Positions 17,063 to 26,428 of a stretch of DNA of 57,500 nt are shown here, in pieces. A program made the position numbers and the translations under genes. The stretch is from Terriglobia bacterium (GTDB lineage Bacteria > Acidobacteriota > Terriglobia > Terriglobales > Acidobacteriaceae): assembly GCA_032252755.1 (NCBI GenBank), contig JAVUPY010000081.1:1-57500 (forward strand). Reading direction: 5' to 3'. The stretch's first letter is position 1; the number at the start of each line of letters is the position of its first letter. A model generated the notes under the pieces. It was not told where the DNA came from. It saw nothing but the letters and a program-made list of their open reading frames with translations, and did no database searches.

Positions 17063-17069
17063 GGAAGCT

Positions 17070-17693
17070 ATGCTGAAAGTGGGACTCACCGGTGGTGTAG
17101 CTTGCGGAAAAACGACCGTCGCGACGATGTTCGAGAAGCGCGGCGCGCACGTGGCCCTTGCCGACGTGATCGCGCATAACCTTTTCGAGCCCGGCAGTGA
17201 AGTTTATGAAAAAGTGGTGGAGCACTTTGGCCCCGAAGTGCTCAATGAAGACAAAACCATCAGCCGGCCGAAGCTGGCCGATATCGCTTTCCCGGAACGT
17301 ATCAAGGAACTGAACGCGATTGTCCACCCGGTCGTCATCAGGCTGCAGGATGATTGGATGCGGGGGATAGAGCAGCGTGAATCGCGGGCGATCGCGATCG
17401 TTGAGGCCGCATTGATGGTCGAGGCCGGAGCGCACAAGCGATTCGACAAGCTCATCGTAGTGACCTGCGGTTTTGATCAGAAGATCGATCGCTTCGCGGA
17501 GCGTGCGCGAATGTCTCCAGATGAGGCGTGTGCGGACGTGCGGCGGCGAATGGAAGCGCAACTGCCGGAGTCCGAGAAGATAAAGCTGGCGGACTATGTA
17601 ATCGACAATTCTGGGTCGGTAGGGCACCTCGACGAGCAGGTCGACAAGATATGGCGGGAATTATGTAAGATTGAGGCCGCGAAAAAACCCTAG
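17070..17693 (+). CDS. coaE: Dephospho-CoA kinase
   Basis: 207 residues from the ATG at 17070; earlier in-frame codons overlap folD. It catalyses the last step of coenzyme A synthesis. The P-loop GGVACGKT sits at residues 8-15; next DVIAHNLFEPG (substrate-binding region) and LNAIVHPVV, the CoaE family signatures, are visible; the C-terminus (VDKIWRELCKIEAAKKP) is helical. It begins 7 bases after folD stops, with GAGGAAGC as the ribosome binding site, so translation is probably coupled. Confidence 0.95.
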   Translation: MLKVGLTGGVACGKTTVATMFEKRGAHVALADVIAHNLFEPGSEVYEKVVEHFGPEVLNEDKTISRPKLADIAFPERIKELNAIVHPVVIRLQDDWMRGIEQRESRAIAIVEAALMVEAGAHKRFDKLIVVTCGFDQKIDRFAERARMSPDEACADVRRRMEAQLPESEKIKLADYVIDNSGSVGHLDEQVDKIWRELCKIEAAKKP

Positions 17694-17772
17694 TTGCCGG
17701 ACCGCAACTTCCTGCCCACCCGCGCGTCTATAATTTCAGACATCCCAAGATGTTGGAACTTGAGCGGACTCA

Positions 17773-18918
17773 ATGAAACTTGGCAGACCTATCGTTATTG
17801 GGACCGTAATCGCGGTCGCATTCCTGGTTTACACCACGCATCGATTCGGGACCCAGCCGGGCTGGGAGCCCCGCACCCCGCCGGAGATTACGCAGGCGGC
17901 GGAGCCCCCAACGTTCGATGCCGAAGAACAGAACAACATCGCCGTTTACAAACGAGTGTCGCCGTCGGTGGTGAACATCACCTCGACGTCCTTGGCGTTC
18001 GACTTCTTCTACGGGCCGGTGCCGCAGCAGGGCCAGGGCTCGGGGTTCATCATCGATAAGGACGGCGACATCCTCACCAATTACCACGTGATCGCCGACG
18101 CGCGGCAGGTGGAAGTGACGCTCACCAACAAAAAGAAGTACAAGGCGCAAATCATCGGGCGCGATCCTTCGCATGATCTTGCGGTGATCAAGATCGATGC
18201 ACCGAACCTGCACCCGGTGACGCTGGGCGACTCCAGCCAGTTGCAGGTCGGGCAGAAGGTTTATGCGATCGGAAACCCATTTGGACTGAATGGAACGATG
18301 ACGCGGGGAATCGTGAGTTCGATCCGATCGATTCGCGAGCCGGGAGATGAGGGCGGAGCGTTCATCGACGAGGCTATCCAGACGGATGCTGCGATCAATC
18401 CCGGAAACTCGGGTGGGCCGCTGCTGGACTCGCACGGAAATGTGATCGGGATCAATACCATGATTGCGTCGAATGTGGGCCAGAGCGCGGGAATCGGATT
18501 TGCGATCCCGGTGAACGCGGCGAAAGCGGTCATCAATGACCTGGTGATGTACGGGCGGGTGAGGCGGCCGTCACTGGGAATTCGCAGCCTGCCGATTGGG
18601 CCGGAACTGGCGGATGAACTCGGCCTGCCGTCGGACTATGGATTGTTGATCATGCAGGTGATTCCGGGCGGCGCAGCCGACGAGGCCGGACTGCGTGGCG
18701 GTAGTCAGCGCGCGTACCTCGGCAATACGCCGATCATGATCGGCGGAGACCTGATCGTCGCGATCAATGGGGAGCGGATCGAAGAGGCCCAGGACCTGGC
18801 GCACGTGATGAACAATCTCAGGGCCGGCGACACAGCCACGGTCACCATCTGGCGCGGCAAGCAAAAAATGGACGTAAAGGTAAAACTGCAGGAAGTGAGA
18901 GCGGATCGAAGAGCTTAG
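17773..18918 (+). CDS. Membrane-anchored HtrA/DegP-type serine protease with PDZ domain
   Basis: 381 residues: one N-terminal anchor (about 5-21), trypsin-like domain and one PDZ domain (about 265-370). The catalytic triad is readable as H105 (TNYHVIAD), D135 (HDLAVI) and S213 (GNSGGP). The PDZ carries GLLIMQVIPGGAADEAGL. Typical of DegS/HtrA periplasmic quality-control proteases with one PDZ domain; a DegS-like sigma-E role is possible but not shown. A GAGCGGACTCA stretch precedes the ATG. It ends exactly at the shared 'GAACCGACTCACCAC' repeat element. Confidence 0.94.
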   Translation: MKLGRPIVIGTVIAVAFLVYTTHRFGTQPGWEPRTPPEITQAAEPPTFDAEEQNNIAVYKRVSPSVVNITSTSLAFDFFYGPVPQQGQGSGFIIDKDGDILTNYHVIADARQVEVTLTNKKKYKAQIIGRDPSHDLAVIKIDAPNLHPVTLGDSSQLQVGQKVYAIGNPFGLNGTMTRGIVSSIRSIREPGDEGGAFIDEAIQTDAAINPGNSGGPLLDSHGNVIGINTMIASNVGQSAGIGFAIPVNAAKAVINDLVMYGRVRRPSLGIRSLPIGPELADELGLPSDYGLLIMQVIPGGAADEAGLRGGSQRAYLGNTPIMIGGDLIVAINGERIEEAQDLAHVMNNLRAGDTATVTIWRGKQKMDVKVKLQEVRADRRA

Positions 18919-19206
18919 AACCGACTCACCACGGAGACACAGAGGCACAGAGGCACAGAGAAAGTCATTCCCAAAACCAAAAAACCTTGGGAATTGTGTT
19001 TTCAGAAATCATGTCGTGTGCACGCAGCCAGCCTCGGGCTCGCAGCGAAACGGCTTCCAGGTGGCATATACGAAGGTCGTGCTGGTCAGAAAATGGTAAA
19101 AGAAAACCGCGAGGCACGAAGACATGAAAGGATAAGGCTGGAAGAGCAAAATGGATTCTCCCAGTAGTTCTGCGTGTCTTCGTGCCTTCGTGCTGATTCC
19201 CGCTAT
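18916..19206. repeat. Word-repeat block downstream of the HtrA gene
   Basis: 18919-18962 is GAACCGACTCACCACGGAGA then tandem variants of CACAGAGGCACAGAG, the same element found in reverse near 37247-37288. A second motif (about 19108-19140, CGCGAGGCACGAAGACAT) faces GTCTTCGTGCCTTCGTG near 19171. No gene is seen; the remainder is plain intergenic sequence. Confidence 0.65.
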
Positions 19207-19221
19207 ACAATTCTCTGACCG

Positions 19222-19671
19222 ATGAACGCCGAATCCATTCGCGAATACTGCGTCAGGCTGCCGCACGTCACCGAGGTCGTGCAATGGGGCGAGCATCTGG
19301 TGCTCAAGGTTGGGGGCAAGATGTTTGTCGTGCTGGCGCTCGAACCGCAGGACGACGTGGTGCTCTCGTTCAAGGCGAGCTCAGAGCAATTCTACGAATT
19401 GCAGGAGTGGCCGGGGATTGTTCCGGCGCCGTACCTGGCCCGTAGCCAGTGGCTGGCGCTGGAGCGATTTGATGTGGTGCGGGATGACGAACTGAAAGAA
19501 CTGCTCACGACGGCATATCGGCTGGTTTTTGAAAAGTTGCCGAAGCGTATGAAAGAAGAATTGAACGGCAAGACGGCAAAAGGAACACCGGCAAAGCAAA
19601 AACCAAGGGCAAAGAGCAGCGGGCAAAAGGCAAAACGACCAAAAGCAAAAGCCGGCATCAGGCGAAGTTGA
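19222..19671 (+). CDS. YjbR/MmcQ-like protein with basic C-terminal tail
   Basis: 149 residues. The first ~110 match the YjbR (MmcQ, double-stranded-DNA-binding-like) family: RLPHVTEVVQWGEHLVLKVG, KMFVVLALEP, PGIVPAPYLARSQWLALE. The last ~38 residues (from about KTAKGTPAKQKPRAKSSGQK) are Lys/Ala/Gly/Pro-rich and encoded by the repeated word GGCAAAAGGC (19562-19660), so part of the tail looks like repeat sequence read as protein. The function of the family is not settled. It lies 38 bases upstream of ggt on the same strand. Confidence 0.85.
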   Translation: MNAESIREYCVRLPHVTEVVQWGEHLVLKVGGKMFVVLALEPQDDVVLSFKASSEQFYELQEWPGIVPAPYLARSQWLALERFDVVRDDELKELLTTAYRLVFEKLPKRMKEELNGKTAKGTPAKQKPRAKSSGQKAKRPKAKAGIRRS

Positions 19672-19708
19672 CTACGCTCCATATGCCGCGCTAGCCTCAA
19701 TCGCACCC

Positions 19709-21439
19709 ATGAACACGTCGAATCTGCGCAAGGGACTCCTTCTCGTTCTTCTACTGACGATTTTTTCTTTGACCCTCTTCGCCGCTCCGGCGCGCCCGGT
19801 GCACGGCCAGCACGCCATGGTCACGGCGGTCCAGAAGGACGCCACGGAGGCGGGGATCGAGGTCATGCACGCCGGGGGCAATGCGGTTGATGCCGCCGTT
19901 GCTGTCGGATTCGCGCTGGCAGTGACGCATCCTGAAGCCGGCAATCTTGGTGGTGGTGGTTTCCTGCTGGTGCGGTTCGCCAATGGCGATGTTCGCTTCC
20001 TCGATTATCGCGAGAAGGCTCCGGCGGCCGCGACCGAGAACATGTATCTCGACGAGCACGGCAATGTCATTCCCAACATGAGCCTGGTGGGATACAAGGC
20101 TTCGGGTGTGCCCGGATCCGTTGCCGGCATGGTTTATGCCGAGAAGAAGTGGGGCAAACTGGGGCTGCAGCGCGTGATGCAGCCGGCGATCCGTTTGGCG
20201 CGAGAGGGATTCGTCCTCTCCTACTCCGATGCGCAAAGTTTCCGTGATCCCGATCTCGCAAAGTTCCCCGAATCGCACCGCATCTTCCAGCGGAACGGGA
20301 AGTATTACCAAGCGGGCGATGTTTTCAAGCAGCCGGAGCTGGCGAACACGCTGGAGCGGATTGCGAAGAATCCCGACGTTTTCTACAAGGGCGAGATGGC
20401 AAAGCAGATCGCCGCGTTCATGCAGAAAGGTGGCGGGCTGATCACGGCGAAAGATCTCGCCGACTACAACGCTGTGGAGCGCGCGCCGATTCACGGGACT
20501 TACCGTGGCCTGGATGTTTATTCGGCACCGCCGCCTTCATCGGGCGGAGTGGCGCTGGTGGAAATCCTGAACATGCTGGAAGGCTACGATCTCGGCAAGC
20601 TGGGCAACCGCTCGGCCCAGTCCATAGAGCTGACGGCTGAGGCGATGAAGCGGGCATTCTACGATCGCGCGGACTTCATGGGTGACCCGGATTTCTCCAC
20701 AGTTCCGGTAAACGAGTTGATCGACAAAAAGTACGCCGACATGTGGCGGCAGACGATCGATCCGGATCATGCGACGCCGGCGAAAGAGCTCCAGCGGCCC
20801 AGGTTTGGGCAACTGGATCGTGATGCGAAAATGAAGCCGGTTGCGATGATCGAGCCCACGCAGACCACTCACTACTCAGTCGTCGATCCCGAAGGAAATG
20901 CCGTCTCGGTGACCACGACCTTGAACGATGGTATGGGTTCGCGCGTGACGGTTGCCGGACTCGGTTTCCTGATGAACGACGAGATGGATGACTTCGCATC
21001 GAAGCAGGGAGTCCCGAATATGTTCGGGCTGATCCAAGGACCGGCAAATGCCATCGGGCCGCGAAAGCGCCCTTTGTCCGCCATGACGCCGACGATTGTG
21101 ACCAAGGACGGCAAGCTCTACATGGTTCTCGGCTCGCCCGGTGGACCGACCATCATCACTACCGTGCTGAATGTTCTGACCGGAGTCGTCGACTATGGTT
21201 TGAACATTCAGGAGGCGGTAAACGCGCCGCGCTTCCACAACCAATGGCTCCCGGATATTCTGCGCATCGAAGGAGTTGGGTTTTCACCGGACACGATCAA
21301 ACTGCTGGAAGAGAAGGGCTACACAATTAAGAAGGGTGGATACTGGGGCGACGCCGAGTGCATCATGGTGGACCCCAATACGGGCGAGCGCCTGGGAGCC
21401 ACGGATTATCGGAATGATGGGAAGGCGGAAGGATACTGA
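19709..21439 (+). CDS. ggt: Gamma-glutamyltranspeptidase
   Basis: 576 residues with an N-terminal signal segment (LRKGLLLVLLLTIFSLTLFA). GGT cleaves gamma-glutamyl bonds of glutathione in the periplasm and self-cleaves: the small subunit starts at TTHYSVVD, the catalytic Thr being T386. Other signatures include HPEAGNLGGGGFLL, YKASGVPGSV, APPPSSGGVAL and LGSPGGPTIITTV. The length and both halves are intact, so active maturation is expected. It may recycle glutathione or take part in gamma-glutamyl amide breakdown. A word repeat follows directly. Confidence 0.96.
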   Translation: MNTSNLRKGLLLVLLLTIFSLTLFAAPARPVHGQHAMVTAVQKDATEAGIEVMHAGGNAVDAAVAVGFALAVTHPEAGNLGGGGFLLVRFANGDVRFLDYREKAPAAATENMYLDEHGNVIPNMSLVGYKASGVPGSVAGMVYAEKKWGKLGLQRVMQPAIRLAREGFVLSYSDAQSFRDPDLAKFPESHRIFQRNGKYYQAGDVFKQPELANTLERIAKNPDVFYKGEMAKQIAAFMQKGGGLITAKDLADYNAVERAPIHGTYRGLDVYSAPPPSSGGVALVEILNMLEGYDLGKLGNRSAQSIELTAEAMKRAFYDRADFMGDPDFSTVPVNELIDKKYADMWRQTIDPDHATPAKELQRPRFGQLDRDAKMKPVAMIEPTQTTHYSVVDPEGNAVSVTTTLNDGMGSRVTVAGLGFLMNDEMDDFASKQGVPNMFGLIQGPANAIGPRKRPLSAMTPTIVTKDGKLYMVLGSPGGPTIITTVLNVLTGVVDYGLNIQEAVNAPRFHNQWLPDILRIEGVGFSPDTIKLLEEKGYTIKKGGYWGDAECIMVDPNTGERLGATDYRNDGKAEGY

Positions 21440-21514
21440 ACAGGTACAAGGTACAAGGCGCAAGACGAGTCGAGTCTCTTGTACCTTGCGCCTTGAACCT
21501 TGTACCTTCTTTTG
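21434..21514. repeat. ACAAGGTACAAGG word repeat, inverted, downstream of ggt
   Basis: The left arm GGTACAAGGTACAAGGCGCA (from 21443) faces the right arm (about 21477-21512), which contains CTTGTACCTTGCGCCTTG and AACCTTGTACC. The arms form a long hairpin a few bases after the ggt stop, and the right arm ends 5 bases before the next ATG. Confidence 0.7.
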
Positions 21515-21518
21515 ACAG

Positions 21519-22349
21519 ATGATTCGAGCCATATCGACGTACGTTCACGTTCACGAGCGGTTGCATCCGGGGATCCTCGACCAGTTGGCGCGCGCGGGTG
21601 CGCAGGCCATCGAGATCTTTGGCGCGCGCGGCCATTTCGACTACACCAGCGCGCAGCACGCACGCGAACTCGCCAGCTGGTTCCACTCCAACCAGGTCGA
21701 GTTCCATTCCATGCACTCGCCCATGTACTCGGATACCGACTGGGAGCGCCGCAGTTCGTCGCTCAACATCGCGAGCAAGGACCGCAAGACTCGCATTGAG
21801 GCCATGGACGAGATCAAGCGCGCCATCGAGATCGCCGAGCGCCTGCCGTTTCGCTTCCTCATCCAGCACATCGGAACCAGCTCAGAGTCGTTCGACATGG
21901 GCAAGTTTGACGCGGCCATGACCTCGATCGAACACCTCAAGGCCTTCGCCAAGCCGCTCGGCGTGCGCCTGCTGATCGAGAACATACCGAACGAACTCTC
22001 TACGCCAGAGAAAATTGTCGAACTGATCCGGACAGGACATTTCGACGACGTGGGCGTTTGCTTCGATACCGGGCACGCACATATCGAGGGCGGCGTCGCG
22101 CCAGCGCTGGAAACCTTGAAGGAGTACATTCGCTCGACACACGTTCACGATAACAAGCAGGATCGCGACGCCCATCTTGTTCCCGGCGAAGGGACCATCG
22201 ACTGGAATCTCGCGATGGAGTTGCTGCGCTCGTGTCCTCAGGTGCCGCCGGTACTGCTCGAACTAGAAGGTGATCCGGACGGGAATCCGGAATTCGGGAA
22301 GAAGGTGCCGGAAATAACGGCAAAGGCGTGGAAAACGCTCCAGGTATGA
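21519..22349 (+). CDS. Sugar phosphate isomerase/epimerase-like protein (TIM barrel)
   Basis: 276 residues of the xylose-isomerase-like/AP-endonuclease-2 fold. Visible features include an N-terminal HVHERLHPG, HSPMYSD, IQHIGTSSES, LLIENIPNE and CFDTGHAHIEGG, then STHVHDNKQDRDAHL and LLELEGDPDG. These histidines and acidic residues match metal ligands of the family. The substrate is unknown; sugar phosphate, inositol or DNA-end activity are alternatives. Single gene between repeat elements; the ribosome binding site is not obvious. Confidence 0.82.
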   Translation: MIRAISTYVHVHERLHPGILDQLARAGAQAIEIFGARGHFDYTSAQHARELASWFHSNQVEFHSMHSPMYSDTDWERRSSSLNIASKDRKTRIEAMDEIKRAIEIAERLPFRFLIQHIGTSSESFDMGKFDAAMTSIEHLKAFAKPLGVRLLIENIPNELSTPEKIVELIRTGHFDDVGVCFDTGHAHIEGGVAPALETLKEYIRSTHVHDNKQDRDAHLVPGEGTIDWNLAMELLRSCPQVPPVLLELEGDPDGNPEFGKKVPEITAKAWKTLQV

Positions 22350-22351
22350 AC

Positions 22352-22440
22352 AGCGGATCTCTCGCGGTCTGAAGCCCGCTCGTGATGACAAGCAAAGAGG
22401 GGCAATGGTCATCGGCACGCCTGAAGGCGTGCCCTGATAC
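22352..22440. repeat. Dispersed element with GGCACGCC hairpin
   Basis: 22352-22393 carries GGATCTCTCGC ... GCTCGTGATGACAA, similar to a fragment near 53670-53700. It is followed by a hairpin GGCACGCC TGAA GGCGTGCC (about 22415-22434). Short dispersed repeats of this type are suggested by the two copies here. Confidence 0.55.
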
Positions 22441-22472
22441 ACTTTTCCAGGACTTTATTTCAGGATTTGGTG

Positions 22473-23819
22473 ATGGAAGCAGAGGCAAAGGTCACGACAG
22501 CTCCGGTAACGACGATCTCAGAACTCGGCAAGCATGATGGGCAGACGGTCACGATTCGTGGCTGGCTGTACAACTTGCGGGAGAGCGGCAAACTTCTCTT
22601 CCCCATTTTCCGTGACGGCACCGGCCTGGTGCAGGGCGTGGTGGTGAAGAGCAAGGTCTCGCCCGAGGTCTGGGACGCGATCAAGGCCCTGACCCAGGAG
22701 TCGAGCGTAATCGTCAGCGGCCAGGTTCGCGCCGACAAGCGCGCGCCCGGCGGATACGAGATGGAAGTCGATGGTGTGCAGGTCGTGCAGCGTGTGCCCG
22801 ATGATCAACCCTACCCGATCTCGAAGAAGGAACACGGCGTCGACTTCCTGATGGAGAACCGCCATCTCTGGGTGCGGAGTCCACGGCAGGCGGCGATCCT
22901 GCGCGTTCGTGCGGCCATAATTAAGGCCGTTCGCGATTTCTTCGACAACAATGGCTATACCCTCACCGATCCGCCGATCCTGACTCCGGCGGCCTGCGAA
23001 GGCACCAGCACGCTGTTTGAGGTCGATTACTTCGACGACCAGGCGTACCTGACACAATCCGGACAGCTTTACATCGAAGCTACAGCGATGGCGCTTGGCA
23101 AGGTCTACAGCTTCGGGCCGACGTTCCGCGCCGAGAAGTCGAAGACTCGCCGTCATCTCACGGAGTTCTGGATGGTCGAGCCGGAGGTTGCCTACGCTGA
23201 ACTGGACGACATCATGAAGCTCGCCGAGGACTTCATCACTTACGTCGTCAAGTACGTGCTGGCGAATCGTCGTGCAGACATGGAGACGATCGGCCGCGAC
23301 GTCTCGAAGTTGGAGAAGATCGAGACGCCGTTCCCGCGCATCAGCTACGACGAGGCCGTGAAGATGCTGCACGAGGGCTACGAAAAAGGTGAACTCGAGC
23401 ACAAGTTCGAGTACGGCAACGACTTCGGCTCGCCGGACGAGACCTACATCTCCTCGAAGTTCGACCGGCCGCTAATGGTGCACCGTTACCCGGCGGCGGT
23501 GAAGGCGTTCTACATGGAACCTGACCCGAAGGATCCGACCAAGGCGCTGTGCGTCGACGTGCTGGCTCCCGAGGGCTACGGCGAAATCATTGGCGGCTCG
23601 CAGCGCATGGGTAGCTACGAGATGCTACTCAAGAGGGTGCACGAACATGGCCTCCCTGAGGAAGCTTTCAAGTGGTACCTCGACTTGCGGAAGTTCGGTG
23701 GGGTGCCGCACTCGGGGTTCGGCATGGGAATTGAGCGAGCGGTGGCATGGATCTGCGGGCTGGAGCACGTGCGGGAGACGATTCCGTTCGCGCGCACGCT
23801 ACACCGGATGTACCCGTAA
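22473..23819 (+). CDS. asnS: Asparaginyl-tRNA synthetase
   Basis: 448 residues from the ATG at 22473 (TTG 22467 and GTG 22470 are also in frame). It has an N-terminal OB-fold for anticodon binding ([14 protein letters not shown]) and class II motifs: motif 2 [17 protein letters not shown], motif 3 [13 protein letters not shown]. The C-terminus ([12 protein letters not shown]) is of the archaeal-like AsnRS type, while E. coli ends IPFPRTPGNA. Presence of the enzyme means Asn-tRNA can be charged directly. It follows the GGCACGCC element by about 40 bases and is not clearly linked to a neighbour. Confidence 0.96.
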   Translation: MEAEAKVTTAPVTTISELGKHDGQTVTIRGWLYNLRESGKLLFPIFRDGTGLVQGVVVKSKVSPEVWDAIKALTQESSVIVSGQVRADKRAPGGYEMEVDGVQVVQRVPDDQPYPISKKEHGVDFLMENRHLWVRSPRQAAILRVRAAIIKAVRDFFDNNGYTLTDPPILTPAACEGTSTLFEVDYFDDQAYLTQSGQLYIEATAMALGKVYSFGPTFRAEKSKTRRHLTEFWMVEPEVAYAELDDIMKLAEDFITYVVKYVLANRRADMETIGRDVSKLEKIETPFPRISYDEAVKMLHEGYEKGELEHKFEYGNDFGSPDETYISSKFDRPLMVHRYPAAVKAFYMEPDPKDPTKALCVDVLAPEGYGEIIGGSQRMGSYEMLLKRVHEHGLPEEAFKWYLDLRKFGGVPHSGFGMGIERAVAWICGLEHVRETIPFARTLHRMYP

Positions 23820-23821
23820 CG

Positions 23822-23986
23822 CAATTGTCGGATTGACGATTGTCACATTGACGATTGAAAACATGAGGCACGGAGGCCCGTGCTTTTGAATCGTCAATGA
23901 GAAAATCGTCAATCGTCAATTCTGTTGTCAATCGTCAATTTCGACATTCCGACATTCGTCATTCTTGTCCTAACTCTTTTATTTAG
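23822..23986. repeat. ATTGACGATTG word repeat, inverted, downstream of asnS
   Basis: The left arm has repeats of GATTGACGATTGTC (23830-23862). The right arm (about 23895-23968) has repeats of CAATCGTCAATCGTC, so the two can form one long stem. Between them is GGCACGGAGGCCCGTGC (23873-23889), itself a hairpin. The block then ends in GACATTCGTCATT, a word of another family. Confidence 0.7.
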
Positions 23987-24077
23987 AGTAGAATAGGGCT
24001 ATCGGCGTAAGTGGGGACGCCGGCGCCGGCTCTCGTGCATCCAATCAGAGTTGCTTATCGGCCCCTTCGAAACACTT

Positions 24078-25022
24078 ATGGTCAGCCAGCCTGCAATCGC
24101 AAGCAGCATCACTCCCAAAGTTATTCGTGTTCTTGGAGTTCCACTCGACCTGGGCCAGTCGCGCCGGGGCGTCGACATGGGTCCGTCGGCGGTTCGCTGT
24201 GCCGGGCTGGAGTCCAAGCTTGAGACGCTCGGCCACAAGGTGGAGGACGGCGGCAACGTCAATGTTCCCATGCCCGAACAGAAGAACCCGGGCCATCCCG
24301 ACGCCAAGTACCTGAAAGAAATCACCCAAACCTGCCACAAACACGCCGACCTGGTCCTGAAGGCGCTGGAAAACGGCAAAGTGCCGCTCTCGCTCGGCGG
24401 AGATCATTCCATGGCGGTCGGCTCGGTCTCCGGGCTGGCGGAGTTCTATCGCCGCCAGAATCAGAAGGTCGGGCTCATCTGGATGGACGCCCACAGCGAC
24501 ATCAATACTCCCGGTACGTCGCCGAGCGGCAACGTTCACGGCATGCCGCTGGGAGCGATTATGGGGCTGGGGCCAGCGGAGCTCGCGAACATCTACAACT
24601 GGTCGCCGAAGATCGCGCCAGAGAACTGCGTGCTGGTCGGCATCCGCGACGTCGATGCCCACGAAAAAGAGAACATCCATAAGGCTGGCATCCAGGTTTA
24701 CACGATGCGCGACATCGACGAGCGCGGGATGCGAGCGGTAATGGAAGAGGCGCTGCGCCACGCCGGGCGCAACACGGCCGGGTACCATGTCTCGCTGGAT
24801 ATGGACTGGCTCGATCCCGAGGACGCGCCTGGTGTCGGAACCCCGGTCGAGGGCGGCGCGACTTATCGCGAAGGCCACCTGGCAATGGAAATCATCGCCG
24901 ACCACGGGCGGATGTTGAGCTTCGAGATCGTCGAAGTGAACCCGGTGCTCGATGAGCGGAACCAAACAGCGGAGTTGGCGGTTGAACTGGCGATGTCCGC
25001 GTTCGGAAAGAAGATCATCTAG
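24078..25022 (+). CDS. rocF: Arginase (ureohydrolase family)
   Basis: 314 residues from the ATG at 24078; longer in-frame codons exist to 24051. It hydrolyses arginine to ornithine and urea (or agmatine if it is agmatinase; the GGDHS, DAHSD and SLDMD pattern is shared). Binuclear Mn ligands are visible: H110 (GGDH), D137, H139 and D141 (DAHSD), D241 and D243 (LDMDW). PSGNVHGMPL and EVNPVLDERNQTAELA favour arginase over agmatinase. A terminator follows at 25046. No urease or ornithine genes adjoin it, so it probably serves arginine turnover or polyamine synthesis. Confidence 0.9.
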   Translation: MVSQPAIASSITPKVIRVLGVPLDLGQSRRGVDMGPSAVRCAGLESKLETLGHKVEDGGNVNVPMPEQKNPGHPDAKYLKEITQTCHKHADLVLKALENGKVPLSLGGDHSMAVGSVSGLAEFYRRQNQKVGLIWMDAHSDINTPGTSPSGNVHGMPLGAIMGLGPAELANIYNWSPKIAPENCVLVGIRDVDAHEKENIHKAGIQVYTMRDIDERGMRAVMEEALRHAGRNTAGYHVSLDMDWLDPEDAPGVGTPVEGGATYREGHLAMEIIADHGRMLSFEIVEVNPVLDERNQTAELAVELAMSAFGKKII

Positions 25023-25045
25023 CGAACACTCAAAAGTATTAGTGC

Positions 25046-25071
25046 AGCGCCGGATTCCTCCGGCGCTTTTT
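25046..25071 (+). terminator. Terminator of the arginase gene
   Basis: AGCGCCGG (25046-25053) pairs with CCGGCGCT (25060-25067) around ATTCCT, followed by TTTT. It lies 24 bases past the arginase stop. Confidence 0.9.
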
Positions 25072-25138
25072 CTTGCTTCTCAGGGGGTAAGATCGTTCTT
25101 CTACTTTATTCTTTTGAACTGGAAACTGGGAACTGAAG

Positions 25139-26314
25139 ATGAAGAAGCTTCGCGTCGGTATTCTCTTTGGCGGTCGCAGTGGTGAGCATGAGGTGTCGTT
25201 GCTTTCGGCGGCGTCGGTACTGAACGCCATTGATAAGACTCGTTTTGATGTGGTGCCGATCGGTATCACCAAGGAAGGGCGGTGGCTGACGGACCTCCAT
25301 GCCGAGCAGTTACTGAAGGGCGATACGAAAACGGAGCACCATTTGCGCGCGGGCGATCCTGCGGCAACACCAGGCGCGGCGATACTCGCGAAGGGTGAGT
25401 CTATCCTCGTTCCACCGGAGCCGAGTGCGCATACGGGCCTCGTGCCGTTCGAGAGCCCCAACCATCAGCTTGCGACTGGCGCGATCGACGTCGACATCAT
25501 CTTCCCCGTGCTTCATGGCACGTTCGGCGAAGATGGCACAATCCAGGGGTTGCTTGAACTCGCCGACATTGCCTACGTCGGCTCGGGCGTTCTCGGCTCC
25601 GCCGCCGGAATGGACAAAGACATCATGAAGCGTCTCTTTCGCGACGCCGGGCTGCCGATCGTGAAGCACGTAACGGTGCTCCGCAGCGATTGGGAGCAGG
25701 TGCCGAAGAAGGTCAAGAAGCTCATTGAGTCCTCGTTGAAATATCCCGTATTCGTTAAACCCGCGAATCTGGGCTCCTCGGTCGGAATCACCAAGGTGCA
25801 CGATTCCAGCGAACTGGCGACCGGCATGGCGGAAGCCGCAAGGTTCGACCGCAAGATCGTCATCGAACAGGGGGTCGGCGGGACGAAGCGCAAGGCGCGC
25901 GAGATCGAATGCGCGGTGCTCGGCAACGACAACCCGAAGGCCTCTGTCTGCGGTGAGATCGTGCCCATCAAGGAGTTCTACGACTATGAGGCCAAGTACA
26001 TCGACGAAGGCTCGGAACTGGTGTTGCCGGCGAAGATCAGCAAAGCCCTGCAGAAGCAGGTCCAGCAGATGGCAATCCGCGGCTTCCAGGCCTGCGACTG
26101 TTCGGGCCTCGCGCGCGTCGACTTTCTCATGGATCCCGTAACCGAGAAGATCTATATCAACGAAGTCAATACGATGCCGGGCTTCACGTCGATCAGCATG
26201 TACCCGAAATTGTGGGAAGCGACCGGGATTCCCTACCCTGAACTAATCACGAAGCTAATTGAACTCGGTCTCCACCGGCACGAAGACCGGCGCAGGAACC
26301 AGTACTCGAAGTAG
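25139..26314 (+). CDS. ddl: D-alanine-D-alanine ligase
   Basis: 391 residues. Ddl joins two D-Ala for peptidoglycan, cytoplasmic ATP-grasp enzyme. Visible: [16 protein letters not shown] (substrate/catalytic region with His), [28 protein letters not shown] (phosphate loop), [22 protein letters not shown] and, near the C-terminus, [20 protein letters not shown] (metal-binding Asn/Glu). The start at 25139 has a weak upstream AACTGAAG; the stretch just before it is word-repeat sequence (GGAAACTGGGAACTG). DdlA-type length. It is encoded alone, apart from other murein genes. Confidence 0.96.
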   Translation: MKKLRVGILFGGRSGEHEVSLLSAASVLNAIDKTRFDVVPIGITKEGRWLTDLHAEQLLKGDTKTEHHLRAGDPAATPGAAILAKGESILVPPEPSAHTGLVPFESPNHQLATGAIDVDIIFPVLHGTFGEDGTIQGLLELADIAYVGSGVLGSAAGMDKDIMKRLFRDAGLPIVKHVTVLRSDWEQVPKKVKKLIESSLKYPVFVKPANLGSSVGITKVHDSSELATGMAEAARFDRKIVIEQGVGGTKRKAREIECAVLGNDNPKASVCGEIVPIKEFYDYEAKYIDEGSELVLPAKISKALQKQVQQMAIRGFQACDCSGLARVDFLMDPVTEKIYINEVNTMPGFTSISMYPKLWEATGIPYPELITKLIELGLHRHEDRRRNQYSK

Positions 26315-26428
26315 GCGTCCTTAATGAAGGTTGTTCTGCTCCAGCATGACAAAAACTCGTGGTCCCGATACACTGAAAGAGCACAGAAATCGCGACGCTA
26401 CGCGCTCGCAACTTGATTGAGGAATGGA

